Origin: an uncultured Oceanospirillales bacterium
GTDB taxonomy: Bacteria; Pseudomonadota; Gammaproteobacteria; Xanthomonadales; SZUA-36
NCBI GenBank assembly: GCA_913055655.1
Contig: CAJXKA010000004.1
Coordinates: forward strand, 186,001 to 250,000
DNA: 64,000 nt
Reading direction: 5' to 3'
In this document: positions 26,975 to 35,101 of the stretch, piece by piece
Position numbering within the stretch: position 1 is the stretch's first letter
Layout of the letters: every line of letters starts with the position of its first letter
The notes under the pieces: generated by a model
Seen by the model: only the letters and a program-made list of their open reading frames with translations
The model's database searches: none
What the model was told of the DNA's origin: nothing
Program-made: the position numbers and the translations under genes

Positions 26975-27880
26975 TCAATCAGCGCTCGCGGCCTGGGAAG
27001 CACGATCACGCAGCACCGGCGCGTGGATGGCCCACAGGTGCCACTGTGCCGGGGCATGCGACAGGGTCGCCACGAGAAAGTCGTTGTAGGCGTCCAGCGC
27101 CTCTTCCAGGCCCCTGAAGACGCGCGGCGGCCGGATGTGCATGATCCGTCGACCTTTCGCATCGTCCCAGTACATTGAGAAGAAAGAACAGGGAGCGCCA
27201 CGAGTCACCGCTTCCTCGAGACCCCGCGCGTCGATGGGCAGGCTGAAACCGAACAGGTCCAGGCGGTCACCGCGACGGCTCTGCGCCGGTGCGTCCGGCA
27301 GCAGGACCAGGGCGTGGCCCGGCTCGCCGATGGCCTCGGCCACCTGCTTTCGCCCACCGGGAACGCGGATGGCGCGATCACGGCTGACCCATCGCATGTA
27401 CCGGATTCGGGCAGCCTGGTAGGCATGCAGGAAGGGCGCGCGCTTGAGCTGGGCATTGGTCATGTCCCGGTAGATGAAGCGGGGCACGAATCCGCCGCTG
27501 GCCAGGCGCCGCAGGCTGAGGGTGCCGGGTCCGGCGTGGGTGCCCACCATGACCACCGACGGCGTTCCGGGCCACTCACCTTCGACCGTCAGCAGCGAAC
27601 GCGCCAGTCGCCGGTCTGAACTGAACCGGCCATGCCACACGTCCACGGCATCCAGGAACCGCGTGATGCGAACCCTGTACGCCCACTCCCGGGGATGACC
27701 GATTTCAACCACGCCATCCGCGTTACGCAGGGCGTTTTCGACATGTGTCCTGTAGAACCAGTTGCGCCGGCAGGTAAAACGCATCACCGCGTTGCCTGCC
27801 CGGGTGGGCAGCAGGAAGCACAGCAACGGCACCGCCCAGTAGGCGGTCAGGTCATGACACTGCCGCAGAATCCAGCGCAT
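26975..27880 (-). CDS. LpxL/HtrB-like lysophospholipid acyltransferase
   Basis: This is a membrane-associated acyltransferase of the lipid A late-acyltransferase type. The best start is the ATG at 27880 (301 aa), with GGAAGG eight bases upstream, inside the 3' end of prmA (29-bp overlap). Family features are VVMVGTHAGPGTLSLRRL and the later VLLPDAP element. The catalytic motif in LpxL is H-x4-D/E; here the residues after His are AGPGT, so the acidic partner is missing or displaced. Substrate unknown; lipid A, ornithine lipid or aryl-lipid acylation are all possible. Confidence 0.75.
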   Translation of the reverse strand: MRWILRQCHDLTAYWAVPLLCFLLPTRAGNAVMRFTCRRNWFYRTHVENALRNADGVVEIGHPREWAYRVRITRFLDAVDVWHGRFSSDRRLARSLLTVEGEWPGTPSVVMVGTHAGPGTLSLRRLASGGFVPRFIYRDMTNAQLKRAPFLHAYQAARIRYMRWVSRDRAIRVPGGRKQVAEAIGEPGHALVLLPDAPAQSRRGDRLDLFGFSLPIDARGLEEAVTRGAPCSFFSMYWDDAKGRRIMHIRPPRVFRGLEEALDAYNDFLVATLSHAPAQWHLWAIHAPVLRDRASQAASAD

Positions 27881-28754
27881 CACGCTGACCTTCCAGCCGA
27901 ACCCAGCCATCCCGTTCGGCGCCGATCTCCAGGTGAATACCGGCGTCGGCATAGGCCTTGATGACCGACCGGGCCTGTTCGGCGAGAATGCCCGTCAGCA
28001 GTAGCCGGCCACCCGGTCGAACCGCGCCCGCCAGCTCGCCGGCCAGTCGTTGCAGGATGCCCGCCAGGATATTGCTGATGACGATATCGGCCTGGCCATC
28101 GCCCGGCGCCTCGCCGCGAGTCACGACCAACCGGTTGTCGACGTTGTTGCGCGCCGCGTTGTCAGCCGTTGCGGAGACGGCCTGCGGGTCATTATCGATG
28201 CAGCGCACCATGGCGGCGCCGCGTTTCGCGGCCGCGATGCCCAGCACGCCGGAGCCGCAGCCGTAATCGAGCACGTCGCGACCTTTCACGTCGGCGCCGT
28301 CCAGCCACTCCAGGCACAGGCGCGTGGTGGCGTGGGTGCCGGTGCCGAAGGCCAGGCCCGGGTCGAGGCGGACGATGTCGGCGTCCGGCTCCGGCGCGTC
28401 CATGCCGTGCGGCACGATCCACAGCCGCTCGCCGAACTGCATGGGTTGGAAGCGGTCCATCCAGGCCCGTTCCCAGGCCTGGTCGCGCACCTCGCGGATG
28501 GTGACAGTATCGGGGTTTACGAGCAGCGAGAGCGCAGCGCGCACGCGTTGCGCATCAACATCACCGGGGAACAGGCCGATCAGCACCACGTCGTCCCACA
28601 GCGGGGTTTCACCGACGCCGGGTTCCAGCAGCGGCTGGTCGCCGGAATCAGACAGGGTCACGGCCAGCGCGCCCTGGCCCAGCAACAGCGATTCAACAAG
28701 CTCCGCCCGCGCCTTGCCGGTGCGCACGGCCACCTCGATGTGGCCCTCACTCAC
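27852..28754 (-). CDS. prmA: Ribosomal protein L11 methyltransferase
   Basis: This trimethylates several residues of ribosomal protein L11. The 300-aa protein has an N-terminal substrate-recognition domain and a SAM-binding domain with FGTGTHATTRLCLEWL and VLDYGCGSGVLGIAAAKRG, followed by VISNILAGIL, the NPPY-like active-site strand of this family. It lies 18 bp after accC, the usual accBC-prmA order. Confidence 0.97.
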   Translation of the reverse strand: MSEGHIEVAVRTGKARAELVESLLLGQGALAVTLSDSGDQPLLEPGVGETPLWDDVVLIGLFPGDVDAQRVRAALSLLVNPDTVTIREVRDQAWERAWMDRFQPMQFGERLWIVPHGMDAPEPDADIVRLDPGLAFGTGTHATTRLCLEWLDGADVKGRDVLDYGCGSGVLGIAAAKRGAAMVRCIDNDPQAVSATADNAARNNVDNRLVVTRGEAPGDGQADIVISNILAGILQRLAGELAGAVRPGGRLLLTGILAEQARSVIKAYADAGIHLEIGAERDGWVRLEGQRDALDSAAVS

Positions 28755-28772
28755 TGCGCGCGCCTGTCGACA

Positions 28773-30131
28773 CTACTTGCCCTTGCGCTGTTCCAGGCGT
28801 TTTTCCAGGTAGTGGATATTGAATCCGCCCTCCAGGAAGCCCGGGTCGGACAACAGCCACTGGTGCAGCGGGATGTTGGTCTTGATGCCGTTCAGCACCA
28901 TTTCGTCCAGCGCCACGCGCATGCGGGCGATGGCGGAAGCGCGGTCCTGCCCGTGCGCGATGACCTTGGCGATCATGGAATCGTAATTGGGCGGTACGCG
29001 ATAACCGTCATAAATATGCGAGTCCACGCGGATGCCGGGGCCGCCGGGGGTGTGGAAACCGTCGATCGTGCCCGGGCTGGGCATGAAAGTTTCCGGGTCC
29101 TCGGCGTTGATACGGCACTCGATGGCGTGACCGCGAATCTGGATGTCGTCCTGTTTGTAGCCCAGTTTCTGGCCGGCCGCGACCAGGATCTGTTCACGGA
29201 TCAGGTCGACGCCGGTGATGCGCTCGGTCACCGGGTGCTCCACCTGGATCCGGGTGTTCATCTCGATGAAGTAGAAATTCCCGTCGTCATACAGGAACTC
29301 GAACGTGCCGGCGCCGCGGTAGCCGATGCGTTTGCAGGCCTCCACGCAGACCTTGCCGATCTTCTCGCGCTGCTTCTGCGTGATGCCGGGCGCGGGCGCT
29401 TCCTCGATCACCTTCTGGTGACGACGCTGGGTGGAGCAGTCGCGCTCGCCCAGGTGGATGGCGTTGCCGTGCTGGTCGGCCATAACCTGGATCTCGATAT
29501 GGCGCGGGTTCTCCAGGTACTTTTCCATGTAGACGGTGTCGTCGCCGAAGGCTGCCTTGGCCTCCTGCTTCGTCATCTGCAGGGCATTGGCCAGGTGCGC
29601 CTCGGTGTGGACCACGCGCATTCCGCGCCCACCACCGCCGGCCGCGGCCTTGATGATCACCGGGTAGCCGATTTTCTTCGCAATCGCGAGGTTTTCGTCC
29701 GGGTCTTCGCCCAGCGGGCCGCCGGAACCGGGCACGCAGGGCACACCGGCCTTCTTCATCGCGTCGATGGCCGACACCTTGTCGCCCATCAGGCGGATGG
29801 TCTCCGGTTTCGGGCCGATGAAGATGAAGCCGCTTTCCTCGACGCGCTCGGCGAAGTCGGCGTTCTCGGCCAGGAATCCGTAGCCCGGGTGCACGGCCAC
29901 GGCATCGGTGACCTCGGTCGCGGCGATGATGGCCGGGATGTTCAGGTAGCTGTCGGTGCCCGGTGGCGGGCCGATGCAGACCGATTCGTCGGCCAGCGCG
30001 ACGTGTTTCAGGTTGCGGTCGACGGTGGAGTGCACCGCCACGGTCTTGATGCCCATCGCCTGGCAGGCGCGCAGGATTCGCAGGGCGATTTCACCGCGGT
30101 TGGCGATGACGATCTTGTCCATGATGGCCAT
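28773..30131 (-). CDS. accC: Acetyl-CoA carboxylase, biotin carboxylase subunit
   Basis: This carboxylates biotin on BCCP with ATP and bicarbonate, the first half of malonyl-CoA synthesis. The 452-aa protein has [20 protein letters not shown], the ATP-grasp glycine loop [11 protein letters not shown] and the active-site region [19 protein letters not shown] at 30131 or 30122 may be used; the second gives the canonical MDKIV start. It is 13 bp from accB. Confidence 0.98.
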   Translation of the reverse strand: MAIMDKIVIANRGEIALRILRACQAMGIKTVAVHSTVDRNLKHVALADESVCIGPPPGTDSYLNIPAIIAATEVTDAVAVHPGYGFLAENADFAERVEESGFIFIGPKPETIRLMGDKVSAIDAMKKAGVPCVPGSGGPLGEDPDENLAIAKKIGYPVIIKAAAGGGGRGMRVVHTEAHLANALQMTKQEAKAAFGDDTVYMEKYLENPRHIEIQVMADQHGNAIHLGERDCSTQRRHQKVIEEAPAPGITQKQREKIGKVCVEACKRIGYRGAGTFEFLYDDGNFYFIEMNTRIQVEHPVTERITGVDLIREQILVAAGQKLGYKQDDIQIRGHAIECRINAEDPETFMPSPGTIDGFHTPGGPGIRVDSHIYDGYRVPPNYDSMIAKVIAHGQDRASAIARMRVALDEMVLNGIKTNIPLHQWLLSDPGFLEGGFNIHYLEKRLEQRKGK

Positions 30132-30144
30132 GTCGGCGCCCGGG

Positions 30145-30615
30145 TCAGCGAACGACGAACAGCGGCTGGTCGAATTCCACCGGCTGGCCGTTCTCGGCCA
30201 GGATGGCGACCACGGTGCCGGAGAAGTCGGACTCGATCTGGTTGAACATCTTCATCGCCTCGATGATGCACAAGGTATCGCCGACCGCCACTTTCTGGCC
30301 TTCGGAAACGAACGACTCGGCCTCGGGGCTGGAGGCGGCGTAGAAGGTGCCGACCATCGGCGCGCGGACGACCTGGCCTTCGGGCAATGCGGGTTCTCCG
30401 CCATCACCGCCGCCGGCCGCGGGGGCGGCGTCGGCCGGGGCCGCCGGCGCGGCGGCCGGCGCGGGTGCCGCGGCAGCGGGCGGCGCGTAAGCCACCGGGG
30501 CGGCCTGCACGGCGCGCGAGATGCGCAGCGATTCCTCGCCTTCGACGATTTCGATCTCGGACAGGCTGGACTCTTCCAGCAGTTCGATGAGCTTCTTGAT
30601 TTTACGTATGTCCAT
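30145..30615 (-). CDS. accB: Biotin carboxyl carrier protein of acetyl-CoA carboxylase
   Basis: This carries biotin between carboxylase and transferase. It has 156 aa: an N-terminal helical part ([20 protein letters not shown]), a flexible Ala/Pro-rich linker at about residues 37-72 and the biotinyl domain with [12 protein letters not shown], where Lys122 is the biotinylation site. It is 26 bp downstream of aroQ. Confidence 0.98.
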   Translation of the reverse strand: MDIRKIKKLIELLEESSLSEIEIVEGEESLRISRAVQAAPVAYAPPAAAAPAPAAAPAAPADAAPAAGGGDGGEPALPEGQVVRAPMVGTFYAASSPEAESFVSEGQKVAVGDTLCIIEAMKMFNQIESDFSGTVVAILAENGQPVEFDQPLFVVR

Positions 30616-30641
30616 GTCCGTCTCCGGTCAGGGTTCGATTG

Positions 30642-31082
30642 TCAGGGTTCGATACGGTTGATGATGGCCTGCAACGCCAGCAGGTAGCCTTCCCCCCGGA
30701 AGCCGCTGATCACGCCCTCGGCGATATCGGCGAAATACGACACCTGGCGGAACGGCTCGCGCGCCGACACCGCCGAAAGATGCACCTCGATAAACGGAAT
30801 CTCCACCGCCAGCAACGCGTCGCGCAGCGCCACGCTGGTGTGCGTGTAGGCCGCCGGGTTCAGGATGATGTAATCCACCCCGTCGGTGGCCGCCTGCTGC
30901 ACGGCGTTGACCAGGTCACCCTCGGAATTGCTCTGCACGGCGTCCAGTTCAACATCACAGCTCTCTGCGAATCGCCGCAGATCGCCGACGATGTCATCCA
31001 GCCCGCGTTTGCCGTACTTGTCAGGCTCGCGGGTGCCGAGAAGATTCAGGTTGGGACCGTTAATGACAAGAACGCGGGTCAT
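30642..31082 (-). CDS. aroQ: 3-dehydroquinate dehydratase, type II
   Basis: This is the third step of the shikimate pathway. The 146-aa protein starts [20 protein letters not shown]; Tyr23-equivalent is in the loop [12 protein letters not shown], and [19 protein letters not shown] and [14 protein letters not shown] carry further active-site residues. It heads the accB-accC-prmA operon, the standard gammaproteobacterial arrangement. Confidence 0.98.
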   Translation of the reverse strand: MTRVLVINGPNLNLLGTREPDKYGKRGLDDIVGDLRRFAESCDVELDAVQSNSEGDLVNAVQQAATDGVDYIILNPAAYTHTSVALRDALLAVEIPFIEVHLSAVSAREPFRQVSYFADIAEGVISGFRGEGYLLALQAIINRIEP

Positions 31083-31196
31083 TCAGGCGGTTTCCGGATG
31101 GCGTGTCGAGGGGGCGAGAGTCTGACGCAACATGCCCTCATTGTAAACCGTTCGGCGCCGGTTTGGCGACGTTACCGACAAAGGGCGTGTTGCGAG

Positions 31197-31309
31197 GGTG
31201 TGGGAGCAGTTGGTGTTGTACGGGACACGCTCGAGTACGTCCTGTATCGCTTGGACGCGGCCATCCATGGCCGCGTACAGTCCCGTACAACACCAACCGC
31301 CCCCACACC
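31197..31309. repeat. Large palindromic element A
   Basis: Two 30-nt arms, 31197-31226 and 31280-31309, are complementary at 28 of 30 positions. The left arm includes GGGAGCAGTTGG; the right has CCAACCGCCCC. Inside, ACGCGGCCAT (31255-31264) and ATGGCCGCGT (31267-31276) form a perfect 10-bp stem with a CC loop. There is no coding frame of interest. A smaller hairpin (AAACCG/CGGTTT, 31145-31164) precedes it, and a GC-rich hairpin (about 31338-31377) separates it from octamer array 4. The 373-bp aroQ-phosphatase gap (31083-31455) is thus almost wholly folded or repeated sequence. Confidence 0.85.
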
Positions 31310-31380
31310 GCCAAACGCACTTGCGGGTTGGGGGGGTAGGGCGGGCGATCACGCCACGCTGCTGGCGCGCCCCGCCTTCA

Positions 31381-31458
31381 CCGATTCCCCGATTCCCCGT
31401 CTCACCGTTTCACCGTCCCGCCGTCTCACCGTTTCACCGTTTCACCGTCCCACCGTCA
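31381..31458 (-). repeat. Octamer array 4, starting at the phosphatase stop codon
   Basis: Reading on the minus strand from the TGA stop of the phosphatase gene: TGACGG (a six-base first unit), then TGGGACGG, TGAAACGG twice, TGAGACGG, CGGGACGG, TGAAACGG, TGAGACGG and GGAATCGG twice. Apart from the first unit, all are 8 bp and contiguous. The gene's last codon is CGG, as at arrays 2 and 3. Confidence 0.9.
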
Positions 31459-32760
31459 CCGGCCTGAACGCCGATTGAACGTGTAGCGAAACGTCTCGAC
31501 GACCTCGCCAAAACCGTTGTCGGTTGTTGTGAGCAGGGTGACTTCGCCGCTGTCTTCGCCGAGTTCCAGCGTGGCGAAACCCCAGACCTGCCCGCGTGCG
31601 AACACAGTGTCTTTCTGCGGATAGGTGCGGTCCAGGTACTCCATGAACGTGCGGTGCAGGGGTCGCTGTTTGCCGGCGGCGCCCGAGACCAGGGTCAGCA
31701 GGGGGCGTTCGTCCGGGGCACCAAGGGTGTCCCGGCAATCGTCCATGTGGATCTCCAGGGTGTGCTCGTGGCCCGCCAGGAACATGTCGGCGTCGCGACA
31801 AACGGCCGGGTAAAGCACGTCACGCAGGACCTTTGCCTGCTCATACTTTCCGCTGGAGCCCGACCACAGCGGATGGTGCGCGACGACGATCTTCCAGCGC
31901 GCATCGGAGGACGCCAGCGCATCGGCCAGCCAGGTCACCTGGTCGCGTTCGGCGCCACGCGGCAGCGTCCACGGCTCGTGTTCATCCATTTCACCGGTGT
32001 AAACGGGCGCGCCATCGTCCCCGATGTCGTACTCCGGCTCGTCGTGGGCCGCCAGCAGCAGTGTTGTGTCGATACCGAAGACTTCGACGCCCGGCGCCGG
32101 CTTTGCGCGCCACCAGAAGTTGTCCATTCTGTAAAGCGGCGACTGCTGCAGGTACTGAAGCTGCGCCACCGCGCCTTCCCGGGAGGTCTCCCAGTCGTGG
32201 TTGCCCATGACCGGGTAGATGACGAATTCCGGATCCTGCTCGCGCAGGCCGATATAGGGCCGTTTCAGCAGGGCCTCAAACCGGTCGGCGTCACTTCGGC
32301 CATCCGCACCCACCGTGGCGCCCGACGGGTAGATATTGTCGCCCAGCATGACGCCGAACTGGCAACGCCCCTTCGGCGCACACCAGGAATGGATGGCCTT
32401 CGATACCGGCCACATGCCGCTGGCCGACACCCAGCCGCCGGTCTGTTCCGCAAAGTGGAACGGTGACAGGCGGAAGTCCTCGATAGGGCGGTTATCCTCG
32501 ATCCAGTCATCCAGCTCATCGATGATGAACGTCCTCGCATCGAGCGGTTCCTCGTGATCTTCGGCTTCCAGCCAGTCATAGTCGTAGCCGGTATCGCCAA
32601 ACGCCAGCAAGCTGACCTTAAACCCTTCGCCCGCTCCCGGCGTCGAATCCGCCATTGGCTGGGCCGGGGAGGCCGGCTGTTTCGTCGTGGCACAGCCCGC
32701 CAGCGTGATAATCAGCAGGCTGATCGCGACGAGCAGTCTACTGGCCGTGCGAACTGTCAT
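31456..32760 (-). CDS. Metallophosphoesterase lipoprotein (acid-phosphatase-like)
   Basis: From the ATG at 32760 the 434-aa product starts MTVRTASRLLVAISLLI with a lipobox LAGC, so it should sit on the periplasmic face of a membrane. Metallophosphatase motifs occur in order: FGDTGYD, MLGDNIYP, MGNHDWE, VVAHHPLW and AGHEHTLE, which build the dinuclear metal centre. The substrate is unknown; its place back to back with a phytase suggests release of phosphate from organic esters. An upstream extension to 32844 lacks a signal. The stop codon opens octamer array 4. Confidence 0.85.
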   Translation of the reverse strand: MTVRTASRLLVAISLLIITLAGCATTKQPASPAQPMADSTPGAGEGFKVSLLAFGDTGYDYDWLEAEDHEEPLDARTFIIDELDDWIEDNRPIEDFRLSPFHFAEQTGGWVSASGMWPVSKAIHSWCAPKGRCQFGVMLGDNIYPSGATVGADGRSDADRFEALLKRPYIGLREQDPEFVIYPVMGNHDWETSREGAVAQLQYLQQSPLYRMDNFWWRAKPAPGVEVFGIDTTLLLAAHDEPEYDIGDDGAPVYTGEMDEHEPWTLPRGAERDQVTWLADALASSDARWKIVVAHHPLWSGSSGKYEQAKVLRDVLYPAVCRDADMFLAGHEHTLEIHMDDCRDTLGAPDERPLLTLVSGAAGKQRPLHRTFMEYLDRTYPQKDTVFARGQVWGFATLELGEDSGEVTLLTTTDNGFGEVVETFRYTFNRRSGR

Positions 32761-32771
32761 ATCCCCGTCAT
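32754..32771 (+). promoter_or_regulatory. Candidate Pho box facing phytase
   Basis: CTGTCAT and CCGTCAT are direct repeats 11 bp apart (ATCC between them), matching 13 of 14 positions of two PhoB half-sites, oriented toward the phytase gene 169 bp away. The first repeat contains the complement of the phosphatase start codon, so part of the match is constrained by coding sequence. Confidence 0.4.
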
Positions 32772-32939
32772 GGCGGACAGGCAGAGTGCCCGGTTGGGTT
32801 GTCGAACGCGGTTGGGTACTTGTGAACTTGTCGGCATCAGCCATGACGCAGAGGCTCCCTGGCAGGGTCTGAACAGGACCGCGAATAGTATTCGATAATC
32901 ATGACACTTTCCCTTACACGCTTTGATCCGGACTCACCC

Positions 32940-34967
32940 ATGAAACATTTCACACCCTTCGTTCTCTTCGCCACGTTGACCGCAGCCCAGACAATGCCCG
33001 GAATAGCGGCAGCAGACGCTCAACAGGTGGCGGGTGATGGCCGGCCTGGCGTGCCGGTTTCGGCCCGGACCGAGCCGGCGGCACTGGGCGCGGCCGCCGA
33101 CACGGGTTTATGGCCTGTTGGCGACCGGGCCGTCGTGCTGGTCGCGGAAGGTGAGGGTGGCCTGAGCACATACTCAATTGAGGGCCAGCGCCTGCAGAAC
33201 CATGGCCAGGTCCAGGCCGGCATGGTCGATGTGCTTCGCGACGGACAATCTGCCCCGGCGGCGGCGTTCGTCTACGACGGCGCGACATCCACGCTGTCGC
33301 CCTGGCGACTGCTGGGCGCCAACGGCGAAATGGAGGCACTGGAAGCCGAGCCGATCCAGGTCGCCGATGAACTGACCGGCCTGTGCAGCTATCGCAGCCG
33401 GCTGTCCGGCGCCTGGTTCCTCTACGGCACAACCGACGAGGGGCTGCTGCACCATTGGGAAGTGTGGTCAGCCGATGGCCACTGGCGGAACCGCCTGTTG
33501 CGCACCATTCCCGCCGGCAAGGGCGCGGGATTCTGCGCGGTCGACCCGGGTGCCGGCATGCTCTACCTGGGTGACGAGGAACTGGGCATCTGGCGCTTTG
33601 GCGCCGAGCCCGAGGCGGACACCACCCGTGAACTGGTTGACTTGGTCGCGCCACGCGGTGCGCTGGGTGAGGAGATCAAGGGCATGGCCGTGTATGCGGC
33701 GGGTGACGACCTGGCTTACCTGCTGGCGGCCGACGCCGGCGAGGGCTATGTCAGCGTCTACGCATTGCCCGATGGTGAATATGCCGGCGCGTTCACGGTG
33801 GATGGCCTTTCAGAGGCCGAGGGCATGGCTGCGCTGTCGACGCCCGAAGGTGGCTGGCTGGCCGTGGCCGATGAGGACGCGTCTGACGGCGCAACGGAGA
33901 TCAGCCTGTTGCCCTGGACAAGCGTGGCCGCTTCACTGGATCTTGCCGCTGCAGCCGAAACAGGAGCCCGGACGACCCGGCCCGCGACTGTCAAAGCGAC
34001 CGTCGAAACCGAGGTTGTCGCCAGCTACGGCGATGCCGCCGATGACCCTGCCATCTGGGTGCACCCGGACGATCCGGCCAAAAGCCTGGTCTTTGGTACC
34101 GACAAGAAAGCCGGGCTGCACGTTTACAACCTGGCCGGTGAATCCGTTCAGTTCTTCCCGCACGGCCGCATCAACAATGTCGACCTTCGCAATGGCTTCA
34201 CCCTGGACGGCGCCGAGGTCACCCTGGTCACGGCCAGCAATCGCACCCACAGCAACATCTCGATCTACGCGATCGACCCGAAAACCGCCCGCGTCCGGGA
34301 GATTGCCGACGGCATGCAGCCCACCGGCTTGCCCGACCCCTATGGCATGTGCATGTTCACGAGCGTGGAGACCGGCAAATTCTATGTTTTCGTCAATGGC
34401 AGCGGCGATGGCCTGACCCGCCAGTTCGTGTTGACCGAGACATCACCCGGGCGCGTCAGTGCACGCCAGGTGCGGGAGATTCCCGTTGGCGGCCAGGCCG
34501 AGGGCTGCGTCGCCGATGACGCCCGCGGGGCGCTGTTCATCGCCGAGGAAGAGTTTGGCCTGTGGAAGTACGCCGCCGAGCCCGACCAGGGCAACGAACG
34601 CACCCTGATCGACAGCGTTGAGGGCGACCACATGGTCGCTGACGTCGAGGGGCTGTCCATCTGGCACGGCGAGGGCGGGACCGGCTTCATCGTCGCCTCG
34701 AACCAGGGCGCGGACAACTACCTGCTCTACCGGCTCGAAGGCGACCATGCCTATGTCGGCAAATTCCACGTCGTGGCCGACCCGGCCGCGGGCATCGACG
34801 GCGTTTCCGAAACGGATGGCCTGGACGTGACCAGCGCGCCGCTCGGCGCTGATTACCCGGAGGGCCTGCTGGTGCTGCAGGACGGCCGCAACATCGCGCC
34901 GGCGGATCGCCAGAACTTCAAATTCGTCTCCTGGAAGGCCATCAGGGAAGCCCTTCAGTTCGAATAG
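32940..34967 (+). CDS. 3-phytase, beta-propeller type, double domain
   Basis: This calcium-dependent enzyme would remove phosphates from phytate (inositol hexakisphosphate). From the ATG at 32940 it has 675 aa with a signal peptide (MKHFTPFVLFATLTAAQTMP). The C-terminal half is a full propeller phytase with DDPAIWVHPDDPAKSLVFGT, NNVDLRNGF, LPDPYGMCMF and EGCVADDARGALFIAEEEFG. The N-terminal half (about 30-340) is a degenerate copy (GLCSYRSRLSGAWFLYG, GMLYLGDEELGIWRFG). Double-domain phytases are known; the incomplete domain assists the other. It precedes the TonB receptor. Confidence 0.93.
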   Translation: MKHFTPFVLFATLTAAQTMPGIAAADAQQVAGDGRPGVPVSARTEPAALGAAADTGLWPVGDRAVVLVAEGEGGLSTYSIEGQRLQNHGQVQAGMVDVLRDGQSAPAAAFVYDGATSTLSPWRLLGANGEMEALEAEPIQVADELTGLCSYRSRLSGAWFLYGTTDEGLLHHWEVWSADGHWRNRLLRTIPAGKGAGFCAVDPGAGMLYLGDEELGIWRFGAEPEADTTRELVDLVAPRGALGEEIKGMAVYAAGDDLAYLLAADAGEGYVSVYALPDGEYAGAFTVDGLSEAEGMAALSTPEGGWLAVADEDASDGATEISLLPWTSVAASLDLAAAAETGARTTRPATVKATVETEVVASYGDAADDPAIWVHPDDPAKSLVFGTDKKAGLHVYNLAGESVQFFPHGRINNVDLRNGFTLDGAEVTLVTASNRTHSNISIYAIDPKTARVREIADGMQPTGLPDPYGMCMFTSVETGKFYVFVNGSGDGLTRQFVLTETSPGRVSARQVREIPVGGQAEGCVADDARGALFIAEEEFGLWKYAAEPDQGNERTLIDSVEGDHMVADVEGLSIWHGEGGTGFIVASNQGADNYLLYRLEGDHAYVGKFHVVADPAAGIDGVSETDGLDVTSAPLGADYPEGLLVLQDGRNIAPADRQNFKFVSWKAIREALQFE

Positions 34968-34997
34968 CGATACACCGGGCGCGGCTTCGCCCGCCTG

Positions 34998-35019
34998 CTG
35001 TCACTGAACTGTCACCTGG
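34998..35019 (+). promoter_or_regulatory. Pho box upstream of the TonB receptor
   Basis: CTGTCAC (34998-35004) and CTGTCAC (35009-35015) are identical direct repeats with an 11-bp period, the architecture of a PhoB-binding site in place of a -35 box. An AT-richer ACAATAG about 11 bp further on could be the -10. The site is about 85 bp before the receptor's ATG and indicates phosphate-starvation control. Confidence 0.7.
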
Positions 35020-35101
35020 CCGCGAAACAATAGTGCGGTTCGATTCGCCGGAACGGCCCAGCCTGCCCGGCGAGTTCTTTTTTCTCCAGGAGACAAACTA
35101 C

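Noticed and set aside
28050-30245. 731-aa plus-strand open frame opposite accC and prmA
   Set aside because: It is the antisense shadow of two certain genes and has low-complexity His/Val/Asp-rich composition.
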